A stretch of DNA of 21,182 nucleotides from Chara braunii (lineage: Eukaryota > Streptophyta > Charophyceae > Charales > Characeae): positions 2,015,535-2,036,716 of the forward strand of contig BFEA01000082.1 in NCBI GenBank assembly GCA_003427395.1, written 5' to 3'. Both the position numbers and the translations under genes were made by a program. How positions within the stretch are numbered: position 1 is the stretch's first letter; each line of letters opens with the position of its first letter. Shown in pieces: positions 1-7,340 of this stretch. The notes beneath the pieces are model-generated. The model had not been told where the DNA came from and ran no database searches. It worked only from the letters and a program-made list of their open reading frames with translations.

Positions 1-3
1 ATA

Positions 4-208
4 AGTAGAAGATGAAGATCATGAGTGAAAAAGACAAGATTTGAGCTCAACAACACAAGGAGATGGATTGCGATTCACATAGAGATGCTAGAATGCACAA
101 TACATCACTCAAACACACATTGATATCAACACTTGAGTTGCAATTCACAACCAAGTAGAGAAATGAGTAGAAGATGAAGATCATGAGTGAAAAAGACAAG
201 ATCTGAGC
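4..208. repeat. Two direct repeat copies 162 bp apart
   Basis: Positions 4-46 and 166-208 are the same 43-base sequence with one visible mismatch (t at 41, c at 203). Between them a shorter phrase is also echoed: ttgcgattcaca at 68 and ttgcaattcaca at 138. It resembles the edge of a satellite or a degenerate tandem array running off the left end of the window. No coding signal was seen. Confidence 0.75.
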
Positions 209-235
209 GCGACTACACTAGTAGAAGAGTCAGAA

Positions 236-423
236 GGAAGGTGGAGACGAGGATGAGAGGAAGAGAGAGGGAGGAGAAGAGGAAGACGGAGAAGAAGAGG
301 GAGGAGAAGAGGAAGAAGAAGGGGAGGAAGAAGAAGAAGAAGGGGAAGAGGAGGAGAATGAGAAAGAAGAAGAAAAAAAAGAAGAAGAAGAAGAAGGGGA
401 AGAGAAGGAGAAGGGGAGGAGGA
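236..423 (+). repeat. Polypurine tract, GAA/GAG/AAG-rich low-complexity DNA
   Basis: About 190 bases on the plus strand are almost entirely A and G, built from irregular GAA, GAG and AAG triplets. The opposite strand is CTT/CTC. ORFs across it encode only Lys/Arg/Glu runs on one strand or Ser/Leu/Pro runs on the other, so they are composition artefacts. A mirror-like purine tract of this length can form triplex DNA in principle. In the minus direction it lies downstream of the TATA box at 826-832. Confidence 0.85.
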
Positions 424-820
424 ACATCTCTTCACTCACCCCCTTGGACGTCTTGCTCTCAACGAAGCTTCTTCCACCTTGGGTATGGCTTCCCTCTCCC
501 TCAAGCCTTTTCTTCCTCCTTCCTTCTCCATGTCACCACGGTCTCCTATCACTAAGGCAAGGGAGTCCTCCCCTCCAGGAGGCCTAATGAGACTCCTCTC
601 AACCTTTCCTTCTCCTCCACTAGCCTGGGAGCTATGTCGGACTACCACCCTCACTACTACCTGCTTGTAGAGCCTCCTTCACTAGCTCAAAGTCTCCTCC
701 AAGCGTCCGAACTGGCAGGGGTTTCCCTCACTACTCTCCAATTGCCTCTAGAGATCTCACGGGCGCATTTGGGGAGCATGGGCACTCCTCATGCAAGTAT
801 GAGTGTGGCGGACTGAATCC
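424..820. other. Unassigned region between the TATA box and the purine tract
   Basis: This stretch is moderately CT-rich on the plus strand. A minus ORF of 72 codons (654-436) starts about 170 bases downstream of the minus-strand TATA box and encodes a charged Gly/Glu/Arg-rich peptide with no recognisable domain. If the long-LTR reading is right, this would be the R/U5 part, but no LTR end with target-site duplication could be found. Short plus ORFs at 479-670 and 634-816 look like chance. Confidence 0.3.
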
Positions 821-825
821 CCAGC

Positions 826-832
826 TTATATA
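826..832 (-). promoter_or_regulatory. Candidate TATA box on the minus strand inside a small hairpin
   Basis: Read on the minus strand the bases are TATATAA followed by G, a canonical plant-type TATA box. It sits in the loop of a short inverted repeat, CCAGC (821-825) with GCTGG (834-838). Its place, about 4 kb downstream of the 4864-4896 polypurine tract/hairpin on the same strand, would suit the promoter of a very long U3. Transcription would begin near 800. TATA-like strings also occur by chance, so this is tentative. Confidence 0.4.
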
Positions 833-2088
833 GGCTGGAAACAGCAGTCCGCCCAGCCCTTGGGCCCTCCAAAGTGTCCCCAAGGTGAACCGAGGTACCC
901 CCTTGGCCAAGTTTCACCTCTAGGCCTCTCCGGGGGTACGGGGGCCTCTTTTTGTCTAGGTTCATGCAGTCCGAGTGTTTGGTACCAACTCGGATTGCCC
1001 CTTGGCCTACTCCAGCCTCTTTTCTACCTCACAAAGGTTGTCCCCTTGGGTCCTAATGCCCAAGGGGCAATTTTATTTGAGAGAAAAAGACCTAGTGGGT
1101 TTTTTTCTTGATTTTTTTTTCAGGTTTCGGCCTCCCTTGGGTAGGTCGGACCATTTTTCAAAGTGGCGGCACCTTTTCAGCCTCGGATCTGGCTGAAATC
1201 CAAGACCACCAAAATTGCGAGCTACCTCATGGTGGTCCTTGGATCAATTTTGAGCCTGTAGGCTCAATTGTTTTAATTTTTAGTGCATCTGGCTCTCTTT
1301 TTGGGCCAAATGCACATTTTTGTTTTTTTCTCCTTTTTTATTTCTTTTCTTTTTGGTTGCCACCTCATTCCGGATCTAGCTGTTTTGTGCTGGCTCACAA
1401 AAACGGTTGTTTTCTCTCAACCATGGGATCTAATCTCATATCCATGGTAGGAAAGAAAACCGGATTTTTTCCCTTTGCATTTTTTTATTTTTTTTGCCCC
1501 TTGATTTCAGATTTTGTTGAGATATGGCCCCAAGGGTCATATCTCAACAATCCGGCCTGCACTCCTAGAATCTAGGAGGAGTGAGGTCATCATTGGGACT
1601 TGGTAGTCCCTACCGCTGCCATCCCAATGAGCCGGCACACCCTCCTCCCCCCATTTCTCCCTTTTTCTCTCATTTTCCCTTATGTTTCTTTTCTTTTTCT
1701 TCTCCTTTTTTTTAATTTTTATTGTGATATGTGTCACTTTGCTGTACACTCTCTTTGTAGGTCTTAGGACCTTGATTGTGGCCAGGTTCATGGCCGGCTG
1801 CTGACCGTTGCACCTCGGCTCACAAGGTTGGCACGCCCATGCCCCTAGGGGGTTCATTTTACTCCCGTTGTCCTCCATTTTTAGCCCCCTTGGTTCCGAT
1901 TTTTCTTGGCTAGCCTATTCTTTGCTTGGAGCCCCTTGGGCTCTTGTTTTCTTTTGCCTAGCTAGTCCGAAATACCCCGGACTGCTGGGCCCCCCCCCCC
2001 CCATTTATTATTTTTATTTTTATTTTTTTTGCTTCTTAGTCCCGTTTTTCATTCGTTTGAGCCTCACTAGTGGTGCTAATATTTTCCA

Positions 2089-2113
2089 CCGTCGAGATCC
2101 TTGATCTCGACGG
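2089..2113. repeat. Perfect 11-bp hairpin, copy 1
   Basis: CCGTCGAGATC at 2089-2099 pairs perfectly with GATCTCGACGG at 2103-2113 around a 3-base loop. The flank before it (agtggtgcta) resembles the flank of the hairpin at 3723-3747, so the two are diverged copies of one segment. Confidence 0.85.
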
Positions 2114-3051
2114 CGCAGTTTATTTCTTACGGCCGCTCCGCATCTCGTCTAGTGGTCTCCCCCTTGCGATACCTCAAGTCCATGTCGCTTCCCGCGTTAG
2201 TCCCGTTTTTTCGTTCCGCCGGCAGTGCCGTCGACAAGATCCAATTTCCGACAATTTTTATTTGGGTTCATTTGGCCCCCGGCGTCATCCTGGTCAATGC
2301 CCAATTTTTATTTTGGGACTTTCCATGTCTCTGGCATCCCCGTTCTTATTTTTTTCTTTGTGCCCCCTACTGCCGTCAATACTTTTCCGGTCGCGGGGAC
2401 CCCACCGTGCCATTGCCGTTTTATCGTCACACTCCCCTAGGTCCGCGGCACCACTTTCTAATGTTTTCGGTGTGCCGTGACCCGTTTTCCCTTAGTCAGG
2501 GCATTCATATGCAGTCCGTAATTTCTCGGACTGCATCCATGGCCAATCCACTAGTCCCACACCCCCATTCCATGCCCCATCCCCAAGGAAAATAAAGTGC
2601 CAGTTTTCCTAATGCATCCGGGCTCATTTTTGGCTCCCAGAGCCCCCAAAACATGAATTTGCCCCTCCCTATGCAGTCCGTTGCAACTCAGACTGCACTA
2701 GGGGCAGTTTCTCTTGCCCCAATTTCCCTCAAATAGCTCCCTACCAGAAGAAAATCAGGCGGTCACTTCCCAAGTGCATCCGGTCTCAATTTTGGCTCCC
2801 GGTGCACTTGAAACTTGATTTTGGTCTCCCACATGCAATCCGTTATTTTCCGATTGCATAGGGCCTTGATTTTCTTTAATTTTCTCAACATAAATTAAAG
2901 AAAACCAAGGTCCTTTGTAACCGCCACATTGCCCAAGTGAATCTGGTCCAAAATCCCTCCCCTAGGTGACCTTGTCCGTTAGTGCCCTTTTGACTTTCTC
3001 CCCTTTTACCTTTCTTTTTCTTTTCTTTTTCATTTCTTTCTCTTCCACTTG

Positions 3052-3416
3052 TGGACAGTTGGGACGTGGCAGTCCCTACTTGCCGCAGTCCCAACTGACG
3101 GCCAACTCGCTCATCCTCTCTCACCTCCCATTTTCCTTTTCTTTTCTTTTTCTTTGTGTTTGCTAAGGGTCAACTAGTCGTTAAGGCCCTTTTCTCAATT
3201 TTCTTTTCTCTTCTTTTCTTTTTCCTTCTTTCTTGGACATTTGGGACTTGGCAGTCCCTACTTGCTGCAGTCCCAACTGACGGCCAACTCACTTACTCCC
3301 TCTCATCCTCCTTGTCTCATTCTCCCTCATTTTTCTTTTTCATTTTCATTTATTTTTTGCATGTCAAGTGTCAACTAGCCGTTAAGGCTCTTTTCTTGCC
3401 TCTTCCTCTTAGTTTT
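3052..3416. repeat. Tandem duplication, period about 182 bp, with internal hairpin
   Basis: Two adjacent units share the ordered phrases gggac(g/t)tggcagtccctactt, cagtcccaactgacggccaactc, a CT-rich filler, and gtcaactag(t/c)cgttaagg. The start gggac lies at 3061 and 3243. Each unit can fold: TTGGGAC pairs with GTCCCAA across a conserved loop. A third, diverged hairpin of the same family is at 1591-1629. Confidence 0.8.
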
Positions 3417-3722
3417 GACCCTTCCTATGCCCAAGGGTCAGTCCGTTATTTTTCGGACTGTAGTTGTGGCCCTTCCATGCCCTTAGGAGTCATCGCTAGC
3501 CCTCCTCTCTCCCAAACGGTAGACCCCCTTGCACCGATTTTTTTTGGAAGCCTATTTTTTTCATGTTCGCTCCGCTTGGCCCTATTTTCTTGGGGGAGAC
3601 CAATCCGAGATTTTTCGCATTGCTCCCATGCCTCCCACCACTTGTTTCTTTACTTTTTATTTTCTTTTTGCCCTCCCACTTGCTCCCACTTGTGCTTGCA
3701 TTAGTAGTGCTAGTAAATTTGG

Positions 3723-3747
3723 CCGTCAAGATCTCCGATCTTGACGG
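3723..3747. repeat. Perfect 11-bp hairpin, copy 2
   Basis: CCGTCAAGATC at 3723-3733 pairs perfectly with GATCTTGACGG at 3737-3747 around a 3-base loop. Compared with the copy at 2089-2113, one stem pair has changed from G-C to A-T on both arms together, so pairing is kept although the sequence differs. Confidence 0.85.
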
Positions 3748-3835
3748 TACATCTTGTTTTATCTTTTTACACTGCATACCATGCCGCCATTTTTCCCTGG
3801 GATATCACGGGTCCCGCCACTTGTCCCATGTTGGT

Positions 3836-3960
3836 CCCCGACACTAGTCCATGATACTAGTCCCTGGCACTAGTCCCCGACACTTGTCCCCGACACTAGT
3901 CCCCGACACTTGTCCCCGACACTGGTCCCCGACACTTGTTCCCGGCACTTGTTCCGTGTT
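3836..3960. repeat. 13-bp minisatellite
   Basis: About nine units of the type (t/c)cccgacact(a/t/g)gt run head to tail, with a few diverged units at both ends. The unit core ccccgacact is also part of the larger 50-bp repeat that follows at 4030, so the two arrays are related. Confidence 0.9.
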
Positions 3961-4029
3961 AGTACCGTATTTATTATTTTTTTGCTTGGCCTCGTACGGC
4001 CCCCGGCACTCGCCCCATTGGTGCCATGC

Positions 4030-4455
4030 GGTCCCTGACACTTAACTCATTAATGCCGCACTTTCACTTGCTCCCACGTGGTCCCCGACACTTGGCCTAT
4101 TGGTGCCGCATTTTCTCTTACTCTCACGCGGTCTCCGGCACTTTGTCTATTGGTGCCGCATTTTCTCTTGCTCTCACGCGGTCCTCGACACTTTGTCCCG
4201 CCGGTACCGCATCTTCTCTTGGTTCCATGTGGTTCCTGGCACTAGTCCCCGGCCCTTGTCCGGCCGGTACCACGTCTTCTCTTGGTCTCGAGTGGTCCCC
4301 GACACTTTGTCCCGTCGGTACCACGTCTTCTCTTGGTCTCACGTGGTCCCTGGCACTTTGTCCCGCCGGTACCACGTCTTTTCTCGGTCTCACGTGGTCC
4401 CCGACACTTTGTCCTGCTGGCACCACGTCTTCTTTTGGTCTCACGTGGTCCTTGC
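4030..4455. repeat. 50-bp tandem repeat array
   Basis: About eight units share the layout ggtccccgacactt..., ggt(g/a)cc(g/a)c..., tctcttg..., ctcacg(c/t). Unit starts are close to 4080, 4130, 4180, 4231, 4294, 4344, 4395 and 4447. One unit, at 4231-4293, is longer through an extra 13-bp minisatellite phrase. Long ORFs on both strands across the array are a result of the repeat and are not genes. The array lies about 400 bases inside the candidate LTR start at 4863, where enhancer-like repeats of a U3 would sit. Confidence 0.9.
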
Positions 4456-4734
4456 TTGGCCCGTGGCCCCCTTGGCCCTCTTGCCGCTGCGTCCTGATGG
4501 TCCGCCTAGCCTGGCTACATTTCCCCGTGCCAGCGCCTTACGTCCTACTTACTTTTTGCTTCTTTTCTCTCTTAGCGGCGAGCATCTTATCTTACTACTT
4601 TTTCCGATGGTCCTTCTCCGTTTTCGGGGAATGGTTCACCTTCACTATTTTTATTGCGGTCCTCTGCCGCTTCGTATTTCGTCAATTCCTTCTTAGCTCA
4701 GAGGTCCCAGCGACTTTGGGCAGCCTCTAGCTCC

Positions 4735-5445
4735 CTAGCGCCTGTGCCTACGCCTTGATCCTTCCGTCCTTCTTGCCTCCGGTTTTCTCTGTCGTGCACA
4801 AATTAGCCATATACAGTCTCTCGAGTGACGGTAAATCATTCGGGACTCACCAATCACGATACATTCCCCCCACTCATTCGCGATGTCCTCATCGCGCACC
4901 AGTCCATAGCTAGTGGGGATTTTGGAGTGATAGACGGACGGAGAATGAGAGGTGGGGTGAGATGGGTGGTTAGCTTGCCAGGGTCCTTTATGTCTTTTTC
5001 CCATTCCACTTCTCAGGGCTTTCTTTAGCTTCCCGGCCCATGGGTGGAGGAGGGTATGAGAGGAGTCAAAGGTTCTTCTTCGGGCCTCTCTTTTCTTCCT
5101 ACAGCTTTGACCAGGTTGCTCATTTCCATCATAGCTCTGCCTCTTTATCTTTCCCTCAATCGAGACACGAACTTTCTCTTCAGTCAACTCTGTATACCCA
5201 GCAGGATAACTCATAATTCTTTCGACTTCAGTAACATGAAGCAGACGAGGCTCTCCTTGCTTCATGCACACAACTACTAGCATGCTGACTTTATTCCCTG
5301 GGCGACAATTTGTTGTCGCAACACAGTTGGTTTTCTCTTTATATGCCTTGACATTGTTGATAACAAATTGTAGGCAAGTTTTCGGATATGGCTCAATGTC
5401 AGGCCCTTGCTCCGGAAGGGGATGTTCGTCCGGTGCAACTGCCAC
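4735..5445 (-). CDS. 236-codon ORF: methyltransferase C-terminus running on into the 3' end
   Basis: This open frame holds the last methyltransferase motifs (EVERIMSYPAGYT at residues about 73-85, GN near 107). It then continues without similarity through a basic tract (KKREARRR), across the hairpin and the polypurine tract (residues about 185-194, read as RDEDIANEWGEC) and ends at 4735 inside the candidate LTR. The first Met is probably not a true start, because the methyltransferase continues upstream in another frame. I read it as the 3' part of the broken gene above and not as an independent protein. Confidence 0.45.
   Translation of the reverse strand: MAVAPDEHPLPEQGPDIEPYPKTCLQFVINNVKAYKEKTNCVATTNCRPGNKVSMLVVVCMKQGEPRLLHVTEVERIMSYPAGYTELTEEKVRVSIEGKIKRQSYDGNEQPGQSCRKKREARRRTFDSSHTLLHPWAGKLKKALRSGMGKRHKGPWQANHPSHPTSHSPSVYHSKIPTSYGLVRDEDIANEWGECIVIGESRMIYRHSRDCIWLICARQRKPEARRTEGSRRRHRR
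4864..4896 (-). promoter_or_regulatory. Polypurine tract with adjacent hairpin, copy 1
   Basis: The minus strand reads GGGGGGAA (4871-4864) just before the TG at 4863-4862. Immediately upstream is a perfect 7-bp hairpin, CGCGATG (4879-4885) with CATCGCG (4890-4896) and a 4-base loop. The same module occurs at 6167-6202. The arrangement matches the primer site for plus-strand DNA synthesis next to a 3' LTR. The hairpin is unexpected and conserved. Confidence 0.65.
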
Positions 5446-5745
5446 CTTTGCTGTGGTGATACCTACTTCGAATCAATGAACACAGGCACAACTTCCCTTA
5501 GGTGCTTCGTAATCTCAAATCTATCTTCCCATTTCATTGAGAAAACATTCTCGAGCAGACATCATTTTGGTTTCGTCTCATTCATTACTTTTAGAACATC
5601 CACAACTGATCTACTTTTCAACCCGTGCAATCCATTTTTTGGGTACCACTTTTCCTCTCCCCGAGGCTCAGACTTAGCCACATCCACCTGCATTTTTCCC
5701 TGGGTCATTCTCCTGACTTTTCTCAGGTCCTGCCAATTTCGCATG
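5080..5745 (-). pseudogene. Decayed C5 cytosine DNA methyltransferase (DNMT3-like), C-terminal half
   Basis: Three minus-strand pieces in order match the second half of a C5 cytosine methyltransferase catalytic domain. Around 5741-5565 there is a QDL segment, where the catalytic motif IV should be, then GLHGLKSRS and an ETKPK stretch. Next is LLENVFSM (motif VI, ENV at 5552-5544), and VSPQQR with TNIP (motif VIII, 5462-5418). After a frame change, EVERIMSYPAGYT (about 5232-5191; motif IX, typical of DNMT3/DRM-type enzymes) and a GN near 5125 (motif X) follow. Breaks are TGA at 5564-5562, TAG at 5465-5463 and a frameshift between about 5415 and 5385. The expected motif IV cysteine reads as Trp. 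Motif I and the N-terminal half are absent. The relic lies just upstream of a polypurine tract, in the gag-pol orientation. It would have methylated cytosine in DNA; it is now inactive. Confidence 0.75.
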
Positions 5746-6140
5746 CATATCATCCCTTTTTCCTTTCTTGCCTCCTTTTCAACTTCCCATGTACCATACT
5801 CTGTTCATCCCCTGTGCACTTCTCTTCTTGGGCACCTTGTCAAAGTTTTTTCTCAAGCCCATGCAAGTCAATTACTCATCCATTTCTCGGCCCACCTGTC
5901 CTTTTCTCAGGTCCATGCAAAGTTCAATTATACCAATCTTTTCTTTCCTGGTCGTCTTGCCAGACCCTTTCCTCAAGCTCATATCAATTACTTGCTCAGG
6001 TCCTTTCTGCCCTGGGCATCTTGCCTGACCCCCTTTTCTCAGGCTCATGCAAAACCAATTACAAGTCTCTTTCTCTCCTGGCGTCTTGTCAGACCCCCTT
6101 TTCTCAGGCTCATGCAAAACCAGTTACAAGTTTTTTTTAC
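5700..6140. repeat. Tandem repeat array, units about 55-70 bp (one longer)
   Basis: On the minus strand the phrase TTGCATG(A/G)(G/A)CCTGAGAAAAGG recurs with variation at about 6114, 6049, 5984, 5920 and 5860. A sixth, diverged copy (GGACCTGAGAAAAG) is at about 5739-5720. Other shared words are GACAAGA.GCC.AGG and AGTAATTG. The sixth copy coincides with the start of the methyltransferase relic. When translated, several units read CM(S/D/G)LRKG, against WQDLRKV in the methyltransferase, so array and gene may share an origin. The fifth-to-sixth interval is longer than the rest. Confidence 0.8.
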
Positions 6141-6166
6141 ATGCGTATTCATTGGTAGATGGCACA
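5736..6166 (-). mobile_element. Possible short 3' LTR of the gag-pol element
   Basis: If the polypurine tract at 6178-6167 is the true 3' end of the gag-pol element, an LTR would start with TGTGCCA at 6166. A matching end TTGGCA lies near 5740-5735, giving about 430 bases with TG...CA ends and short inverted termini. The internal repeat array would then be its U3. Against this, the array's sixth unit lies in the methyltransferase relic, and no second copy was found near the right end of the window. Confidence 0.25.
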
Positions 6167-6204
6167 CCTTCCCCCCACTCAAAACGCGATGTCCCCATTG
6201 CGCG
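6167..6204 (-). promoter_or_regulatory. Polypurine tract with adjacent hairpin, copy 2
   Basis: The minus strand reads GTGGGGGGAAGG (6178-6167), then TGTGCC from 6166. Upstream is a 7-bp hairpin, CGCGATG (6185-6191) with CATTGCG (6196-6202), which includes one G-T pair. The bases from the hairpin through the G-tract closely match 4864-4896. This is a second candidate 3' end of a retroelement on the same strand. Confidence 0.65.
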
Positions 6205-6800
6205 ACTGGTTCTCACTCGGAGGTACGCAGACCTTTGGCCCACCAACTGCAAGTCAAGGACACAAGCCCATCCGCTTCACAAAAGGAAGAGTGATCAGTT
6301 CCTCCCCAGCAGACGACGCCTCATCCTTTTACTCGGTCCGAACTTTCTTCTCTTACGTGGCGAGCGCCAGTACCGAGGTTCCACCTCACGTCTGTCAGGT
6401 AGGTCCAATCCAAGCCTGTCAGAGCCTCGTCTAGCCGTAAGAGCGTTCCTCCCGAATCGTTCCTCCCAAGTGGTGATTTTCTGGATTCCGGCCTCTTCCT
6501 TTCAAGAGAGTTGGGGCTCTCAATTAGTCCGCAAGTGCAGTTACGAAGACCTCGCAATTAGTCCCGAAACGGTTGTAATGTTCCGGCAGGGCAGTGTCAA
6601 TGCCCCGTGGTGGTGGCGGACTCCACCCGGTACCTTGCCAGCCTCTCCCCTTGGATAGTGCCACCCAACTTAGCGAGGGCAGCCGAGATCCGACCCAAAC
6701 GGCCATGACACCCCTCTATGACATGGCGTGTGGTTGGAGAGTAGCAAAGAAGACTAGATGAGAATGACTCTCTCGCCCATTTGGCTCTCTCGCCCTTTGA
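6205..6800. other. Unassigned region right of polypurine copy 2
   Basis: Minus ORFs at 6557-6321 and 6706-6524 are short and show no family features. A basic stretch around 6390-6300 in another minus frame (PRKRRKFG) may be the remains of a coding 3' end but is not supported by length. The phrase ggactaattg appears twice about 40 bases apart on the minus strand. Nothing else was recognised. Confidence 0.3.
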
Positions 6801-6872
6801 CGTTTAGTTGTTCAACAGGAGACGCAGTTTGAACTCCCCGACTAGAGCTCATTGTCGGGGTTGGTTCCGGGC

Positions 6873-6960
6873 CGAGTCCAATTCCAAGGATGAGTCTAAT
6901 TCCAAGGCTGAGTCAAATTCTAAGGCTGAGTCAAATTTCAAGGCTGAGTCCAATATCTTT
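6873..6960. repeat. 18-bp minisatellite
   Basis: Five head-to-tail units of the form gagtc(c/t/a)aattccaaggct with small changes. They encode an imperfect Ser-Lys-Ala-Glu-Ser-Asn repeat in one plus frame, which is a consequence of the repeat and not evidence for a gene. Confidence 0.9.
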
Positions 6961-7078
6961 TCCAAGGTGCAGCCCTTCCAAATGTGTTTTTCCAAGACCC
7001 AACTCTTCCCAATCTCTCTTTTCCGAGGCTCAGGTCTTTCCAATCTCTTTTCCAAGGCTCAACTCTTTCCACTCTCAT
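6955..7078. repeat. Irregular repeat of about 30 bp
   Basis: The phrase tttccaaggctcaactctttccaatctct recurs about four times with changes (near 6958, 6990, 7018 and 7048). It shares the word ccaaggct with the 18-bp array just left, so the arrays are probably related by slippage. Confidence 0.7.
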
Positions 7079-7149
7079 GCGTCTCAAGCAGCCATGCAAG
7101 GGGACCTCAGTGCCAATTCCAAAGAATGACCCTTGTCAGGGGCCATTCC

Positions 7150-7340
7150 GAACAACCTGGTTAGGGTCGTTCTTTCGAATTCCAAGTCGAACAGTCTGGT
7201 TAGGGTCATTCTTATCCATTACAATGGGACAGCCTGGTTAGGGTCATCCTTGTCCATTTCGATTGGATAGCCTGGTTAGGGTCATCCTTGTCCATTCCGG
7301 TTGGACAGCCTGGTTAGGGCCATCCTTATCCATTGCAATG
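7150..7340. repeat. 38-bp minisatellite
   Basis: Five units contain cctggttagggtcatccttgtccatt. The cctggtta word falls at about 7156, 7194, 7233, 7271 and 7309, giving a period of 38. The last units are the most alike. Confidence 0.9.

Larger units (their letters stand above)
900..3760. repeat. Hairpin-rich non-coding zone (many short inverted repeats)
   Basis: The zone is pyrimidine-rich on the plus strand, with no convincing coding region, and is studded with short perfect or near-perfect inverted repeats. Stems read directly include 966-976/988-998, 1283-1288/1310-1315, 1420-1426/1442-1448, 1516-1526/1538-1548, 1562-1569/1571-1578, 1591-1598/1622-1629, 2089-2099/2103-2113, 2509-2518/2527-2536, 2672-2678/2691-2697, 2774-2778/2803-2807, 2833-2840/2852-2859, 3056-3065/3088-3097, 3439-3445/3454-3460 and 3723-3733/3737-3747. 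Several fall into families whose stem bases differ while pairing is kept. The zone probably belongs to the U3 of a long LTR or to an array of folded repeats. Confidence 0.7.
1..4863 (-). mobile_element. Candidate long 3' LTR of a retroelement, left end not found
   Basis: On the minus strand a G-rich polypurine tract at 4871-4864 is directly followed by TG at 4863-4862, which is how an LTR begins. Going leftward come the 50-bp and 13-bp repeats, the hairpin zone and a TATA box at 826-832, an order that suits a very long U3. The LTR's other end (CA plus target duplication) and its 5' partner were not seen, so extent and even existence are inference. A nested insertion inside the stretch is also possible. 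Confidence 0.35.

Noticed and set aside
187-555. Plus ORF of 122 codons, very Lys/Arg-rich
   Set aside because: It is a direct reading of the GAA/GAG purine tract; the composition explains the open frame.
1108-1575. Plus ORF of 155 codons with many Phe and Leu
   Set aside because: It lies in T-rich hairpin DNA; the hydrophobic peptide reflects the pyrimidine bias and has no domain.
2070-2595. Overlapping plus ORFs of 136 and 164 codons
   Set aside because: They are in different frames of the same pyrimidine-rich zone, with no conserved motif; few stops are expected on this strand.
3156-3704. Plus ORF of 182 codons resembling a membrane protein
   Set aside because: Phe/Leu/Ser runs come from CTT/TTC tracts within the tandem duplication.
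3836-4455. CRISPR-like array
   Set aside because: Units are contiguous without unique spacers, and the setting is eukaryotic.
4026-4730. Plus ORF of 234 codons with internal repeats, and its minus counterpart
   Set aside because: They are created by the 50-bp array; several frames are open at once, as expected for such repeats.
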